From JAFNAG01 sp963721405 (GTDB lineage: Bacteria; Acidobacteriota; UBA6911), in NCBI GenBank assembly GCA_963721405.1, contig CAVRJA010000006.1, forward strand, positions 62,001 to 126,000: DNA of 64,000 nt. The letters run 5' to 3'. A program made the translations under genes and the position numbers. How positions within the stretch are numbered: the stretch's first letter is position 1; every line of letters starts with the position of its first letter. The notes under the pieces are model-generated. The model was not told the DNA's origin. It ran no database searches and saw only the letters and a program-made list of their open reading frames with translations. Shown here one piece after another: positions 51,894 to 60,999 of this stretch.

Positions 51894-53315
51894 ATGAAAT
51901 TCCTGGATCGCGATCCCGAAATGCAGCGACTGGTTGGATTGGGCCAGAGAGAGGGTGGGGGGCTTGGGCTGGTCTGGGGACGTCGGCGCATCGGCAAGAC
52001 CCGCCTGCTGCTCGAATGGGTCCAACAGAAAAACGGCATCTACTCCGTGGCCGACCGGTCGGCACCGGCGGTGCAGCGCCGCTACTTCTCCGAAGTCCTG
52101 TCTACGGTGATCGAGGGGTTCTCCGAGGCGGAGTACCCGGACTGGCGGTCCCTGCTCCGGGCGCTGGCCCGTCAGGCCGCCCGGACCGGCTGGCGCGGAC
52201 CGCTGGTCGTTGACGAGTTGCCCTACCTGGTCGCAGCAAGCCCTGAGCTGCCCGCGACGCTCCAGGCGTTCGTGGATCACGATGCGCGTCAAGCCGGACT
52301 CTGTCTCGTGCTCGCCGGCTCCTCGCAGCGCATGATGCAAGGGCTTCAGCTCGACCGCTCCTCCCCGCTGTTTGGTCGCGCCGCCGAGGCGATCGAACTC
52401 CAGCCTCTGCCTGCCGGCTTCGTCGGCGAGGCGCTGGGGACGAGAGATGCGGCGGACTCGGTACGAGCGTGGAGCGCGTGGGGCGGCGTCCCCTGGTATT
52501 GGGAGCTGGCCGAGCGGTTCGGCACAGACACCGGGACTGCGGTGGACTCGCTCGTCCTGGATCCGGGCGGTCCGCTGCACCTCGAACCGGATAGGCTTCT
52601 CGTCGCGGAGCTTCCACCTGCGACGGCACTGCGCCCGATTCTCGATGCCGTCGGCAGCGGCGCCCACCGGCTCTCGGAAATCGCCGGCCGGCTGGGGACC
52701 TCGGCCACAACGCTCACCCGCCCCCTCATCCGCCTCCAGGAACTCGGGCTGCTGAAGCGGGAACAGCCGTTCGGTGACGCGGAGCTCGGCGGCAAACGCT
52801 CGCTCTACCGGATCGGCGACCCGTTCATGAGGATGTGGTTCCGGATTGTGGCGCCGCACCGGGCCGCGCTTGTGGCCGGCGGTCCGGCAACACGTGCTGC
52901 GCTCTGGGCACGGCACGCTGCCCACCTGGCAGCCGAGGCGTGGGAGGATTTGTGCCGTGCCGCGACACCGCGGCTGATGGCAACCCTGTTCAGCGGTGCA
53001 GGCCCGTGGGGCCCCGCACTTCGCTATTGGAAAGGCAACGGCCCGGAGTGGGACCTAGTTGCAGGCGCAATCGCCGGCGATGCTCTCCTCCTCGGCGAGG
53101 TCAAGTGGTCCGAGAAACCGATCACCGAGGCCGCGCTTGAGGAGACCGCCCGAGCCCTGCTCGCCAAGGGCGCTCCACATGAAAGCTGGGCGCACGGCAG
53201 GCGCCTCCTGCACGCCGTATTCGTGCCCCGGTTAGCCAGGCCGCAGCCTAGCACTTCGACCGGCCGCCTCTGCGCGGTCATTACCGCCGAGGACATCCTT
53301 GCCGCCTTGCGCTAA
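51894..53315 (+). CDS. AAA ATPase with C-terminal nuclease-like domain (DUF234-type)
   Basis: This 473-aa protein starts F-L-D-R-D-P-E-M-Q-R-L with a P-loop G-R-R-R-I-G-K-T-R near residue 32 and an Asp-rich Walker B region L-V-V-D-E-L-P-Y. A winged helix follows (L-S-E-I-A-G-R-L-G-T-S-A-T-T-L). The C terminus resembles the DUF234/PD-(D/E)XK-like part (W-D-L-V-A-G-A and G-E-V-K-W-S). Such archaeal-type ATPases are widely spread by transfer and some look like solitary defence or toxin-like genes. Its base composition is visibly more GC-rich than its flanks. The promoter geometry points to leaderless translation from ATG 51894. Confidence 0.8.
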   Translation: MKFLDRDPEMQRLVGLGQREGGGLGLVWGRRRIGKTRLLLEWVQQKNGIYSVADRSAPAVQRRYFSEVLSTVIEGFSEAEYPDWRSLLRALARQAARTGWRGPLVVDELPYLVAASPELPATLQAFVDHDARQAGLCLVLAGSSQRMMQGLQLDRSSPLFGRAAEAIELQPLPAGFVGEALGTRDAADSVRAWSAWGGVPWYWELAERFGTDTGTAVDSLVLDPGGPLHLEPDRLLVAELPPATALRPILDAVGSGAHRLSEIAGRLGTSATTLTRPLIRLQELGLLKREQPFGDAELGGKRSLYRIGDPFMRMWFRIVAPHRAALVAGGPATRAALWARHAAHLAAEAWEDLCRAATPRLMATLFSGAGPWGPALRYWKGNGPEWDLVAGAIAGDALLLGEVKWSEKPITEAALEETARALLAKGAPHESWAHGRRLLHAVFVPRLARPQPSTSTGRLCAVITAEDILAALR

Positions 53316-53575
53316 GCATCCAGGTCAAAGCATCCGCTGTGGTGGACGAAGCGCAGCGAGTCCCGGAACTTCTCCATAAGGTGAAGATCGTTGGAGGGTT
53401 GCGATAATGGCTTCCGCAGTAAATCATGTGCTCGAGGCTGTGCATCGCCAACATCCCGCCCCATCAGTTCCGGGGTAGAAACGCCGGGACACCCTTTGCA
53501 GATCGGGGCCAGGCATGTCCCTTTCCTCGCTCACCGGTCAGGCCCCGTCACAGTGGGCAGCGATCATGACTACTT

Positions 53576-54595
53576 TTAATCCTTGTCCGGACCTTTCAGC
53601 TTCGTGCGCGTGATTACGTACCCGTCGAAATGCCCGAGACCGCCGGAACGCTTGTAGGAACAGAAATATAGGCTTGTACCATCCCAGGAGAGTGCTGGGC
53701 CCCCATCTCGGTCTGTACCGTTAATGGGCGCACCCATGTTTACCGGCGCCGACCAGGAGTCGGAGGTTGTTGGTCGGGTAGAAACCCACAGGTCAAGCTG
53801 CCCCACGCCTCCCGAGCGATTGGATACAAAGAAAAATTCCAATCCGTCCCGACGAATGGACGGTTGTCTTTCACGAGAAGAAGTACACAGTTCCATTAAT
53901 AATTCAGCGGGGCCAAAGGTCTCGTCGGGCTGGAGAACACTGGCGTAAATGTCGTTGCCATTGAAATTATCAATATTGTCATAGGGACCAGGGCCGCTGG
54001 GCCGGTTTGAGTCGAAGTAGAGAATGATGGCCCCGGTATTCTCATCATCCTCGAAAATCTCTGGATTTGAATCGTTATATTCAGTGTTGACTCCGCCACC
54101 CAGGTTTTGTGGAGGCTGCCAGCCGAAGTCGTCGCGCATGTTATGCCGTCGAGAAACGTAAATGTCGGTTCCGCCAAATCCTCCCGGCCGGGTGCTTGCA
54201 AAGTACATTAGGTGACCGTCCCGGGAGATGGCTGGTGCGCCTTCGTAATACTCCGTGTTGATGGTGGGTCCCAGGTTCTGCGGGGGACCCCATGGGTCGT
54301 TGACACTGGCACGCTGGCACACAAAGATGTCCCAACCTCCGTAACCCTCTAAATAATAACCGGTGACAGGATCAACAGAGTCGTCCGTCGTGAAGTAGAG
54401 GCTCAGCCCATCCTTTGAAATGAAATGAAACCACTCGCCAAGGGCCCCATTGGCCGGCGGGCCGAGATTGACCGGCTCGGACCATGCCGAGAATCTTGGT
54501 CCGTCGTCTTGTGTCGCAAAAACAAGGACGGCGAGCAGCACCACTGCGAATCCAAGCAAATAGCGCGCGCCAAAGGCAAAAGATCGTTTCTTCAT
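53576..54595 (-). CDS. PD40 beta-propeller exported protein
   Basis: This 339-aa protein has an N-terminal signal or anchor helix (Y-L-L-G-F-A-V-V-L-L-A-V-L-V-F-A). It then has at least five TolB/PD40-type blades, each with a form of L-Y-F-x-S-x-R-x-G-G-x-G-x-x-D-I-Y: L-M-Y-F-A-S-T-R-P-G-G, F-F-F-V-S-N-R-S-G-G, S-L-Y-F-C-S-Y-K-R-S-G-G. An AGGAGG site precedes the ATG at 54595. It is likely periplasmic or outer-membrane associated; ligand unknown. It is divergent from the ECF sigma gene, so the pair may share a control region. Confidence 0.82.
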   Translation of the reverse strand: MKKRSFAFGARYLLGFAVVLLAVLVFATQDDGPRFSAWSEPVNLGPPANGALGEWFHFISKDGLSLYFTTDDSVDPVTGYYLEGYGGWDIFVCQRASVNDPWGPPQNLGPTINTEYYEGAPAISRDGHLMYFASTRPGGFGGTDIYVSRRHNMRDDFGWQPPQNLGGGVNTEYNDSNPEIFEDDENTGAIILYFDSNRPSGPGPYDNIDNFNGNDIYASVLQPDETFGPAELLMELCTSSRERQPSIRRDGLEFFFVSNRSGGVGQLDLWVSTRPTTSDSWSAPVNMGAPINGTDRDGGPALSWDGTSLYFCSYKRSGGLGHFDGYVITRTKLKGPDKD

Positions 54596-54777
54596 GACCA
54601 TCCTCCTCTTGATAAAAGGTGCCGACACTCCTGTAAGCAAAGACAGGTCGGCAGCGATTTATGGCTGTTGGCCTTTCCCTACTTATAAAGGCGGAAACTG
54701 CCGGTCAAAAGACCGACTGCTGTCTTATTTCCCAATCTCCACCCCCGCAAACAAACGCCGGAATTGTCTGAAAGTGC

Positions 54778-54783
54778 TATAAT
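54778..54783 (+). promoter_or_regulatory. Candidate -10 element upstream of the ECF sigma gene
   Basis: A perfect TATAAT 43 bp before the ATG of the sigma-factor gene. A TTGTCT lies too close to be a normal -35 box, so the promoter may use a different factor. Low-certainty call. Confidence 0.3.
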
Positions 54784-54825
54784 TGGGCCCATCTTCGCCC
54801 GTTTCTCCGGCAGAACAAATGTGCT

Positions 54826-55395
54826 ATGGCAGCCATTGCGCAGCGAGACGTTACTGAATGGCTTCAGGCGTGGAGTGACGGCGACCGGTCAGCCCTGGAT
54901 AAACTGGTCCCGGTGGTCCATGCGGAACTGCACCGGATCGCTCATCATTACATGAACCTCGAAAGGAAGGATCACGTCCTGCAGACGACCGCACTGGTGA
55001 ACGAAGCCTACCTGCGGCTGGTTGAGTCCAGACAACAACACTGGCGTAATCGCGCGCACTTTTTTGCCGTCTCCGCTCAGGTGATGCGGCAGATCCTGGT
55101 TGATTTCGCTCGATCGCGCCGCAGTCGCAAACGGGGTGGGAAGATACAGCGGGTCACTTTGCATGAGGCGCAGTTCCTTACGGATGAGAAGGACATCGAC
55201 CTGATAGCGCTGAATGACGCACTTGATGCGCTAGCCGGCTTCGACAAGCGGAAGAGCCAGGTTGTGGAACTGCATTTCTTTGGCGGGCTCGGCATGGAAG
55301 AGATCGCGGAAGTGTTGAAGGTGGCGCGAAGCACCGTCCTGCTGGACTTGAGATTTGCCAAAGCCTGGTTGGGCCGGGAAATGCGGCGGAAGTAG
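54826..55395 (+). CDS. ECF-type RNA polymerase sigma factor (X6/TIGR02999-like)
   Basis: This 189-aa sigma factor shows region 2 (L-V-P-V-V-H-A-E-L-H-R-I-A-H-H-Y and T-A-L-V-N-E-A-Y-L-R-L-V) and region 4 (H-F-F-G-G-L-G-M-E-E-I-A-E-V-L-K-V-A-R-S-T-V). The form with A-E-L-H-R-I-A and A-L-V-N-E-A-Y is typical of the X6 subfamily abundant in Acidobacteria and Planctomycetes. It is followed 50 bp later by a Ser/Thr kinase gene, the common pairing in which the kinase may control the sigma factor. A damaged relative is at 61263. Confidence 0.88.
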   Translation: MAAIAQRDVTEWLQAWSDGDRSALDKLVPVVHAELHRIAHHYMNLERKDHVLQTTALVNEAYLRLVESRQQHWRNRAHFFAVSAQVMRQILVDFARSRRSRKRGGKIQRVTLHEAQFLTDEKDIDLIALNDALDALAGFDKRKSQVVELHFFGGLGMEEIAEVLKVARSTVLLDLRFAKAWLGREMRRK

Positions 55396-55445
55396 CCGGG
55401 AACATCGGTTCACGCCTTATTGTTATCCCTTGTGGTGAGGGGCCC

Positions 55446-58400
55446 ATGGGATCAAAGCCTGCCAGAGGTCCTGCATACTGGAAGCGGGTGGAGGATCTCT
55501 ACAACGAGGCTCTTTCAAAGCTACAATCCGAGCGGGCTCAATTCCTGGAATCGACCTGCGAGAGCGACGCAGAGCTGCGCCGCGAGGTTGAGTCCTTATT
55601 GGCCTCCCTGGACCAGAATAAAGCGCTTCTCGATGTCCCCGCTCTGGAAGTAGCAGCCCGCATTTTGGCTAAGTCCCCAACCTCGGCAACACTGGAACCG
55701 CAGACGGACCTGAGTCATAGCCCCACCCTTCCGGGCAGAAAGGGGAAGGGCGAAACGTCCACGGCAAGCGCTGTCCTTACGGTGGCGCGGAAGTTCATTC
55801 ATCACGCCCCGTGGTGGATGTACCTTCTTGCCTCTGTGTTTCTGTTCGATTGCCTCCTGCGGATTTACTGCCATGTCCTGGGACCCAATGAGGGGTTTGG
55901 CTTTGCAGTGCGCAGGCAGGGAAGTCAGCAGATAATTACCCTGGTGAACCCCAGTTCCGCACAAGAACGTGTCGGTCTCAAAAAAGGAGATGTGCTGCTC
56001 AGCATAGACGGCATAGCCCTCCGGAAGCCTGAAGATTTAAGAGTCAGCCAGGCAAATCGCGAAGTCGGCCGGGAATATGCGTTCGAGATCGAGAGGGAGG
56101 GTGGCCGACTGCATTTCACCGTCAAGGCGGAACGCGTCCGGATTTTCCAGAGCCGGGATAACACGGTCCATACTATATGGCAGATTGACGGACTGCTGCT
56201 GCTTGCCATCGCGCTCTTCATCGCCTTCGCCCGGCCCTTCGATCTTCTGGCGCGAGCCGGGGCACTCGCGCTGGCCACGTTGTCAGTCGGTCTCTATCTC
56301 ACCAATCCCCCGCCCGGGTACGCGGCTATCTGGAGGAACCTGCCCCGGGGCCTGGGCGACCTGCTTTGGATACCGAACCTCTGCATCTATCTTGCGGGAC
56401 CAATCGTCCTGACCTTCTTCATCCTGTTCCCGCGCCCGTTGTTTCGCGCTCGCTGGCTTTGCGCGATTCTCTGGCTGCCGGCAGTATGTTTCGTGCCTCC
56501 CTACGCCCATGACACTTTCCTCATGGTGTACAGCCCGTCGCAGGCATACGGCAACATGCTGCCCGGCGCAATCCGGTTTGTCGGCACCAGCCTCTTCGGG
56601 CTCTACTGCCTGGCTTCCCTCGCGGCGCTGGCCGTCAACTACTACCGAATCACTGACGTCAACGAAAGACGGAGGCTGCGGGTCTTGTTCATCGGCGGCG
56701 GGGCAGCGATTGTCCCAGGCGCCTTGAGGCTCCTCATAAGGGGATATTGGACGTCATCCGGGATCATCGGATGGATTCTGTCAGGGGTGCCCGACCTCCT
56801 GGTAGCTTTGATATTCGGTCTGTTTCCTGTCTGTTTTGCCTACTCGATCCTGCGGCATCGACTGTTTGACATCCGTGTCATCATACGCCAGGGCGTGCAA
56901 TATGCCGCCGCACAGGGGGCGCTGCTTTCGGTGGTTCCGCTACTGGGAGTCATCCTGGCCGCAGACTTACTCGTTCACGGCGACCAGCCATTGATCGGCA
57001 TCCTGGAAATGCGCGGCTGGATCTATGCGGTGGTAGCAGCGGCCGCGGTGGCGGCGCATTTGCAGCGGCGCCGCTGGGGGGAGGCGATCGACCGGCGGTT
57101 CTTCCGCGAGCACTACGACGCCCGGCGCCTGCTCCACGCAGTCGCCGCCGAGGCCGGCCAGGCCCGCAGTTTTGCCCATGCCGCTCCTGGCGTCATTGCC
57201 CAAATTGAGGCGGCGCTGCACCCCGAATTTGTGGCCATCATGCAGCGGCAATCGGGCGAAACAACTTTCCAGACTCTGACCTCATCCCCCTCAGACAAGG
57301 CGCCGCCCGCCATCCTTGCCGATACCAACCTGATCTATGTCATGCGCGTTCGCGGAGGTCCCCTGGAGGTGTCGCTGGGAGAATCGAACTGGCTTCAGAG
57401 GCAGTTGCCTGATAAGGAGCTCGAGTTTGTGCGCCAGGCCCGCATTGATCTATTGGTGCCGGTCGCGATCTCGCCCGAACAGAAGGAAGCGCTAATTGTT
57501 CTCGGGCTAAAGCGCTCCGAAGAGCCCTACACCCGCGAAGATCAGAAACTGCTCGAAGCGATCGCGGCGAACTTGGCGCTGCCCTTCGAGCAGGAGGCAC
57601 TGGCGGCCAGGTATACCTCGGGCACTTTCGATGAATGTCCGCAGTGCGGCACCTGTTCGGACTCGGGTTCGGGCCGGTGCGCACTTGATGGCGCCAATCT
57701 GACTCCCGTGCCCTTGTCGCGGACGCTGTCGGGCCGCTACCTGCTGGAGCGGCGCCGAGGGCGCGGGGGCATGGGGACGGTGTACGAAGCCAAGGACAAA
57801 GCCCTTGGACGGCGAGTTGCAGTCAAGGTGATCCGCGATGATTTTGTTTACAGCGCCGCGGCCGCGCGGCGTTTCGAGCGCGAGGCACGCGCAGGCGCCG
57901 CTTTTGACCATCCGAATGTCGTCACCGTATATGACTATGGCGTTGAGGCAGGCAGGCGCGCATTCCTTGTCATGGAACTGCTTGACGGCGCCACTTTGCG
58001 CGATCAGCTCAAGTTGCATGGGCGCCTCACTCCGGCGCGCATGGCCGAAATCCTCCGCCCGGTGTGCGGTGCCGTGGACGCGGCGCACCGCCATCAGCTG
58101 ATCCACCGCGACCTGAAGCCGGAGAATATATTCCTGGTTCGGAACGGCGATATCGAAACCGAGACTGTCAAAGTGCTGGATTTCGGCGTGGCCAAGTTCC
58201 TCGACGCATCCGAGGCTGTGCCGGAATCGCAGAGCTACGCGGTGACGGAATCCGGAATGCTCGTGGGCACGCTGGGTTACATGTCGCCCGAGCAGTTGCT
58301 GGGCGAAAAAGCGGCCATATCCTGGGACTTGTGGGCACTTGCCGTCACCGCTTATGAAATCCTGACAGGCGCGCTTCCGTTTCCCGTGGACGACAGGATC

Positions 58401-58571
58401 ACTTGGCGGCGGTCGGTGCTGGCCGGCAGCTGCACTCCTTTGAGCGAGCACGTGAAGGATCCGCCGGTTTCATGGCAGGAGTTCTTTGCCCGTTCCCTGG
58501 CGGCAGACCGGGAAAGACGCCCGCGATCGGCGGCAGAGTTCTTGCATCAGCTGGAACAGGCGTTCGCCTGA
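55446..58571 (+). CDS. Membrane Ser/Thr protein kinase with PDZ and GAF domains
   Basis: This 1041-aa protein has an unusual order. A short N-terminal segment (Y-W-K-R-V-E-D-L-Y-N-E-A-L) typical of acidobacterial kinases comes first. It is followed by a membrane helix near 117-140, a PDZ domain (about 155-225: G-L-K-K-G-D-V-L-L-S-I-D-G) and about seven membrane helices (about 245-540). A GAF-like domain (about 560-720) and a Cys cluster C-P-Q-C-G-T-C come next, then the kinase domain (about 758-1038). Kinase motifs are complete: G-R-G-G-M-G-T-V, V-A-V-K-V-I, H-R-D-L-K-P-E-N, D-F-G-V-A-K, M-S-P-E-Q. It probably senses small molecules through GAF and acts on the sigma factor or the transcription machinery. 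Confidence 0.86.
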   Translation: MGSKPARGPAYWKRVEDLYNEALSKLQSERAQFLESTCESDAELRREVESLLASLDQNKALLDVPALEVAARILAKSPTSATLEPQTDLSHSPTLPGRKGKGETSTASAVLTVARKFIHHAPWWMYLLASVFLFDCLLRIYCHVLGPNEGFGFAVRRQGSQQIITLVNPSSAQERVGLKKGDVLLSIDGIALRKPEDLRVSQANREVGREYAFEIEREGGRLHFTVKAERVRIFQSRDNTVHTIWQIDGLLLLAIALFIAFARPFDLLARAGALALATLSVGLYLTNPPPGYAAIWRNLPRGLGDLLWIPNLCIYLAGPIVLTFFILFPRPLFRARWLCAILWLPAVCFVPPYAHDTFLMVYSPSQAYGNMLPGAIRFVGTSLFGLYCLASLAALAVNYYRITDVNERRRLRVLFIGGGAAIVPGALRLLIRGYWTSSGIIGWILSGVPDLLVALIFGLFPVCFAYSILRHRLFDIRVIIRQGVQYAAAQGALLSVVPLLGVILAADLLVHGDQPLIGILEMRGWIYAVVAAAAVAAHLQRRRWGEAIDRRFFREHYDARRLLHAVAAEAGQARSFAHAAPGVIAQIEAALHPEFVAIMQRQSGETTFQTLTSSPSDKAPPAILADTNLIYVMRVRGGPLEVSLGESNWLQRQLPDKELEFVRQARIDLLVPVAISPEQKEALIVLGLKRSEEPYTREDQKLLEAIAANLALPFEQEALAARYTSGTFDECPQCGTCSDSGSGRCALDGANLTPVPLSRTLSGRYLLERRRGRGGMGTVYEAKDKALGRRVAVKVIRDDFVYSAAAARRFEREARAGAAFDHPNVVTVYDYGVEAGRRAFLVMELLDGATLRDQLKLHGRLTPARMAEILRPVCGAVDAAHRHQLIHRDLKPENIFLVRNGDIETETVKVLDFGVAKFLDASEAVPESQSYAVTESGMLVGTLGYMSPEQLLGEKAAISWDLWALAVTAYEILTGALPFPVDDRITWRRSVLAGSCTPLSEHVKDPPVSWQEFFARSLAADRERRPRSAAEFLHQLEQAFA

Positions 58572-59096
58572 AATAGCGTCTGAAACTGCAGCTTCATCCT
58601 CCTCCGGATGCCCGGTTTTAATCCGGAGCATTCGGGATTGTTGGGTGCCTTTCCGGAGCAGAGTGATTCCGAGCACGTACATTCATCTTGCCGCATCGAT
58701 TCATTACAAATTCATTACAGACGCAATCGAAATCCTTCAAAATCCTCATGAGTATTTCGTAGTGTCGAGCCAGCCTATCCCCTTCTGTTTCGAACTCCTT
58801 AGAAGAATTTCGTAGAAGACAGAAAATACGGGTTGTAGACTCAAAATCCCGCGGCCCTTGCGGTCATGAGGGTTCGACCCCCTCCTTCGGCACCAATAGA
58901 ATCAACGACTTACAGTAATCAAAATTTCTGCACAATTCTCAAAAATGCGTGACTTTGCCCGTGACTTTGCCCGTCGCAAGGTGGCGGAGGAAATTCCTGA
59001 GGTGTATTGGTCAGTTAACAGCGTCTGCCTAAGTGAACTTCAGTGGATACGGAGACGCTCCTTGCATGAAGCTCAATGGCCTATTGAGGAAGCCAC
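58572..59096. other. Non-genic stretch containing the right attachment repeat
   Basis: About 525 bp after the kinase. It contains the second tRNA-Leu 3'-end repeat (58838-58895). Other open frames are short and unsupported. Confidence 0.55.
58838..58895 (+). repeat. Attachment-site repeat: 3' end of tRNA-Leu(CAA), copy 2
   Basis: Direct repeat of the 58 bp at 50880-50937 with a single mismatch (T for C in the variable arm). Again only the 3' half of the tRNA is present. The two copies bound a segment of 7.9 kb that carries an ATPase, a propeller protein and a sigma/kinase pair. Confidence 0.85.
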
Positions 59097-59369
59097 TCAC
59101 CTTTCCTCGCGACCGTCACTATGAACGATAAAACTCCAGGAAAGCGGTTTGAAAGACCTAAAGAGAGTACCGTCGTCGACTGCCACCATGACGTGAACGT
59201 ATTCGGTCGTACTTTCAAGCAGTTGGACTTCAACTTGATATTTCGATGAAACATCGCTGCCTTCGTATGCGACAACGTCTTTGAGTTCTTTCAGGAGTGT
59301 CCGGTAGTCTTTCCGGCACCAGATTTCTACCTCTCGATCCAGGCAATGTTTGAGCTCATCAGCTTTCAT
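59097..59369 (-). CDS. Small hypothetical protein
   Basis: A 90-aa soluble protein. It opens M-K-A-D-E-L-K-H-C-L-D-R-E-V-E-I-W and continues with W-C-R-K-D-Y-R-T-L-L and V-H-V-M-V-A-V-D-D-G, ending F-I-V-H-S-D-G. The pattern of strands and conserved-looking charges suggests a real alpha/beta fold. A GGGGGAG site precedes the ATG, which overlaps the stop of the upstream truncated gene. Function unknown. Confidence 0.6.
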   Translation of the reverse strand: MKADELKHCLDREVEIWCRKDYRTLLKELKDVVAYEGSDVSSKYQVEVQLLESTTEYVHVMVAVDDGTLFRSFKPLSWSFIVHSDGREER

Positions 59370-59506
59370 TAAGCACTCCCCCAATCTGAACTGCGCATGG
59401 CGGTGAAGCCTGGGATTCGAGGCTTTGACTGATTCTCGAAGAGAAATACCTCTTCCCCTCCGATGGTTACCGGAGACTTCGGGGGCTCGATAAGCAGAAT
59501 TTTCAC
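59369..59506 (-). pseudogene. Truncated start of a B12-binding radical-SAM protein
   Basis: GTG start with AAGGAGAA upstream, then K-I-L-L-I-E-P-P-K-S-P-V-T-I-G-G-E-E-V. This is the well-known N terminus of cobalamin-binding radical-SAM proteins. After about 25 residues similarity ends, and the frame stops at residue 45, overlapping the next ATG. The radical-SAM domain is entirely lost, yet the start signals survive and may now drive translation of the small protein downstream. Confidence 0.6.
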
Positions 59507-59712
59507 GGCATTCTCCTTGTAATAGTATCCGCAAGCATCCAAATAAAGAGGTCTCAGTCCGGGAGACACACGACTCCCTTGCAAGTGGAGAAGGTGCTGG
59601 AGCCCAAAAGGACCGGCCAAGCCGACAACAGAAGCGTGAACTTCGGCTTCCGATGATATCACCGCCAAGGGCCGTCAGCCGCGTGAGAGAACACACCTCC
59701 CAGCTGGGCTTC

Positions 59713-60999
59713 CTAGGCCAATCCCTTCTTGATCACGTCTTCGATCGACTCCGCGAAGTAGTCCATCTCCCTGAGCGTATTGCTCACGTTCGGCACAACC
59801 CTGATCCCTTCGAACCTGGGATGCTTCATGTGCGACACGATGATCCCGTAATCATCATGCAGCTTGGATGTGAGCTTCGCCATGTCCATGCCGTCGATCG
59901 ATATCGCGGCGATCGCGCACGACTCTTCGGGTTTGAGGCTGGTCAGGAAGCGAACTTTCGGCTGAGCCTTCAGCCGAAGCGCCCAACGCTCCTTGAGATA
60001 GCGCAGGCGGGCAGCCTTGCGCTCCAGTCCGAGTCCCTCGTTGAAAGCGAGCCCCTCCGCGATCGCCACCCGATTGGCGGCCGTGCGGGTCCCGACGTCC
60101 TCGAACTTCCGGATGTCGCCCGCCAGCTCCTCGTCGGACGGCGTCAGGGGCCACAGCCCCGCGATCTTCGACTTCCTGACGTAGAGGAACCCGTTTCCCG
60201 GCGGCGCCATGCACCACTTGTGCAGGCTGGCCAGATAGTAGTCGGCGCCGAGGTCACGGACGTTTACCGGATAGTGCATGAAGCCGTGGGCCCCGTCGAC
60301 AAGGACGTCGATCCCACGCTTGTGCGCCATGTCGCAGATTCGCCTGACAGGCGTGGCCTGTGCCGTCCAGTGCGTCATCTGGCAGATCATAATCATCTTG
60401 GTGCGCGGGGTGATCTCCTTCACGAGCCGGTCGTACAAATCATCCCGATCCACCCACGGGGGCGGCATCGGCGCCTGCTTCAACACGATGCCCTCACGCC
60501 GCGCACGCTGCTTGAAGGAGGTGATAAACCGCGGGTAGTCGTACTCCGTCGTGACCACCTCGTCGCCTGGCTTGAGGTTGAAGCCCATGACGGCAATCTG
60601 CCCCGACTCGCTCCCTCCGCGGGCGATGGCGATTTCCTCGGCGTCGCAACCGGCGTGAAACGCGAGTCGCTTCCGGACCCGTTCGACCTCTTCGTTGAGA
60701 TCGAAGCTGGTGTGCGCGCCGGCGCCGGCCGAGTATTCATAGGCCTTGCGCATCCGCTCCTCGACGACGCGGAGGTTCGGCTGCATGGTGCCGTTGTTCA
60801 GGTTGACGATGTTGCGGTCAACCGTGAACGCCTGCTGGACATCGAACCAGAAGTCCTCGTCCTTCGCGACCTCCTGCGGCGACAGGCCTGCGGTGCCGCG
60901 ACCGGCCGCCATAACACGATCCATTCCCTCGGGGCGTAAGACCGCCAGCGCACCGACTCCCGCGCTTACGCGCCCAAGGAACCGACGTCTGCTCCACAT
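59713..60999 (-). CDS. PLP-dependent aminotransferase class V with Tat signal
   Basis: This 428-aa enzyme has a twin-arginine signal (S-R-R-R-F-L-G-R-V, residues 3-11, then a hydrophobic stretch and A-M-A-A-like end). The body is a class V fold: N-L-N-N-G-T-M-Q-P, G-G-S-E-S-G-Q, D-G-A-H-G-F-M-H, and the PLP Lys in A-S-L-H-K-W-C-M-A-P. It resembles the isopenicillin-N-epimerase/selenocysteine-lyase-like group. Export of a PLP enzyme through Tat is unusual but known. It precedes the hydroxyproline cluster in the opposite direction, so epimerisation or transamination of an imported amino acid is possible. Confidence 0.82.
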   Translation of the reverse strand: MWSRRRFLGRVSAGVGALAVLRPEGMDRVMAAGRGTAGLSPQEVAKDEDFWFDVQQAFTVDRNIVNLNNGTMQPNLRVVEERMRKAYEYSAGAGAHTSFDLNEEVERVRKRLAFHAGCDAEEIAIARGGSESGQIAVMGFNLKPGDEVVTTEYDYPRFITSFKQRARREGIVLKQAPMPPPWVDRDDLYDRLVKEITPRTKMIMICQMTHWTAQATPVRRICDMAHKRGIDVLVDGAHGFMHYPVNVRDLGADYYLASLHKWCMAPPGNGFLYVRKSKIAGLWPLTPSDEELAGDIRKFEDVGTRTAANRVAIAEGLAFNEGLGLERKAARLRYLKERWALRLKAQPKVRFLTSLKPEESCAIAAISIDGMDMAKLTSKLHDDYGIIVSHMKHPRFEGIRVVPNVSNTLREMDYFAESIEDVIKKGLA

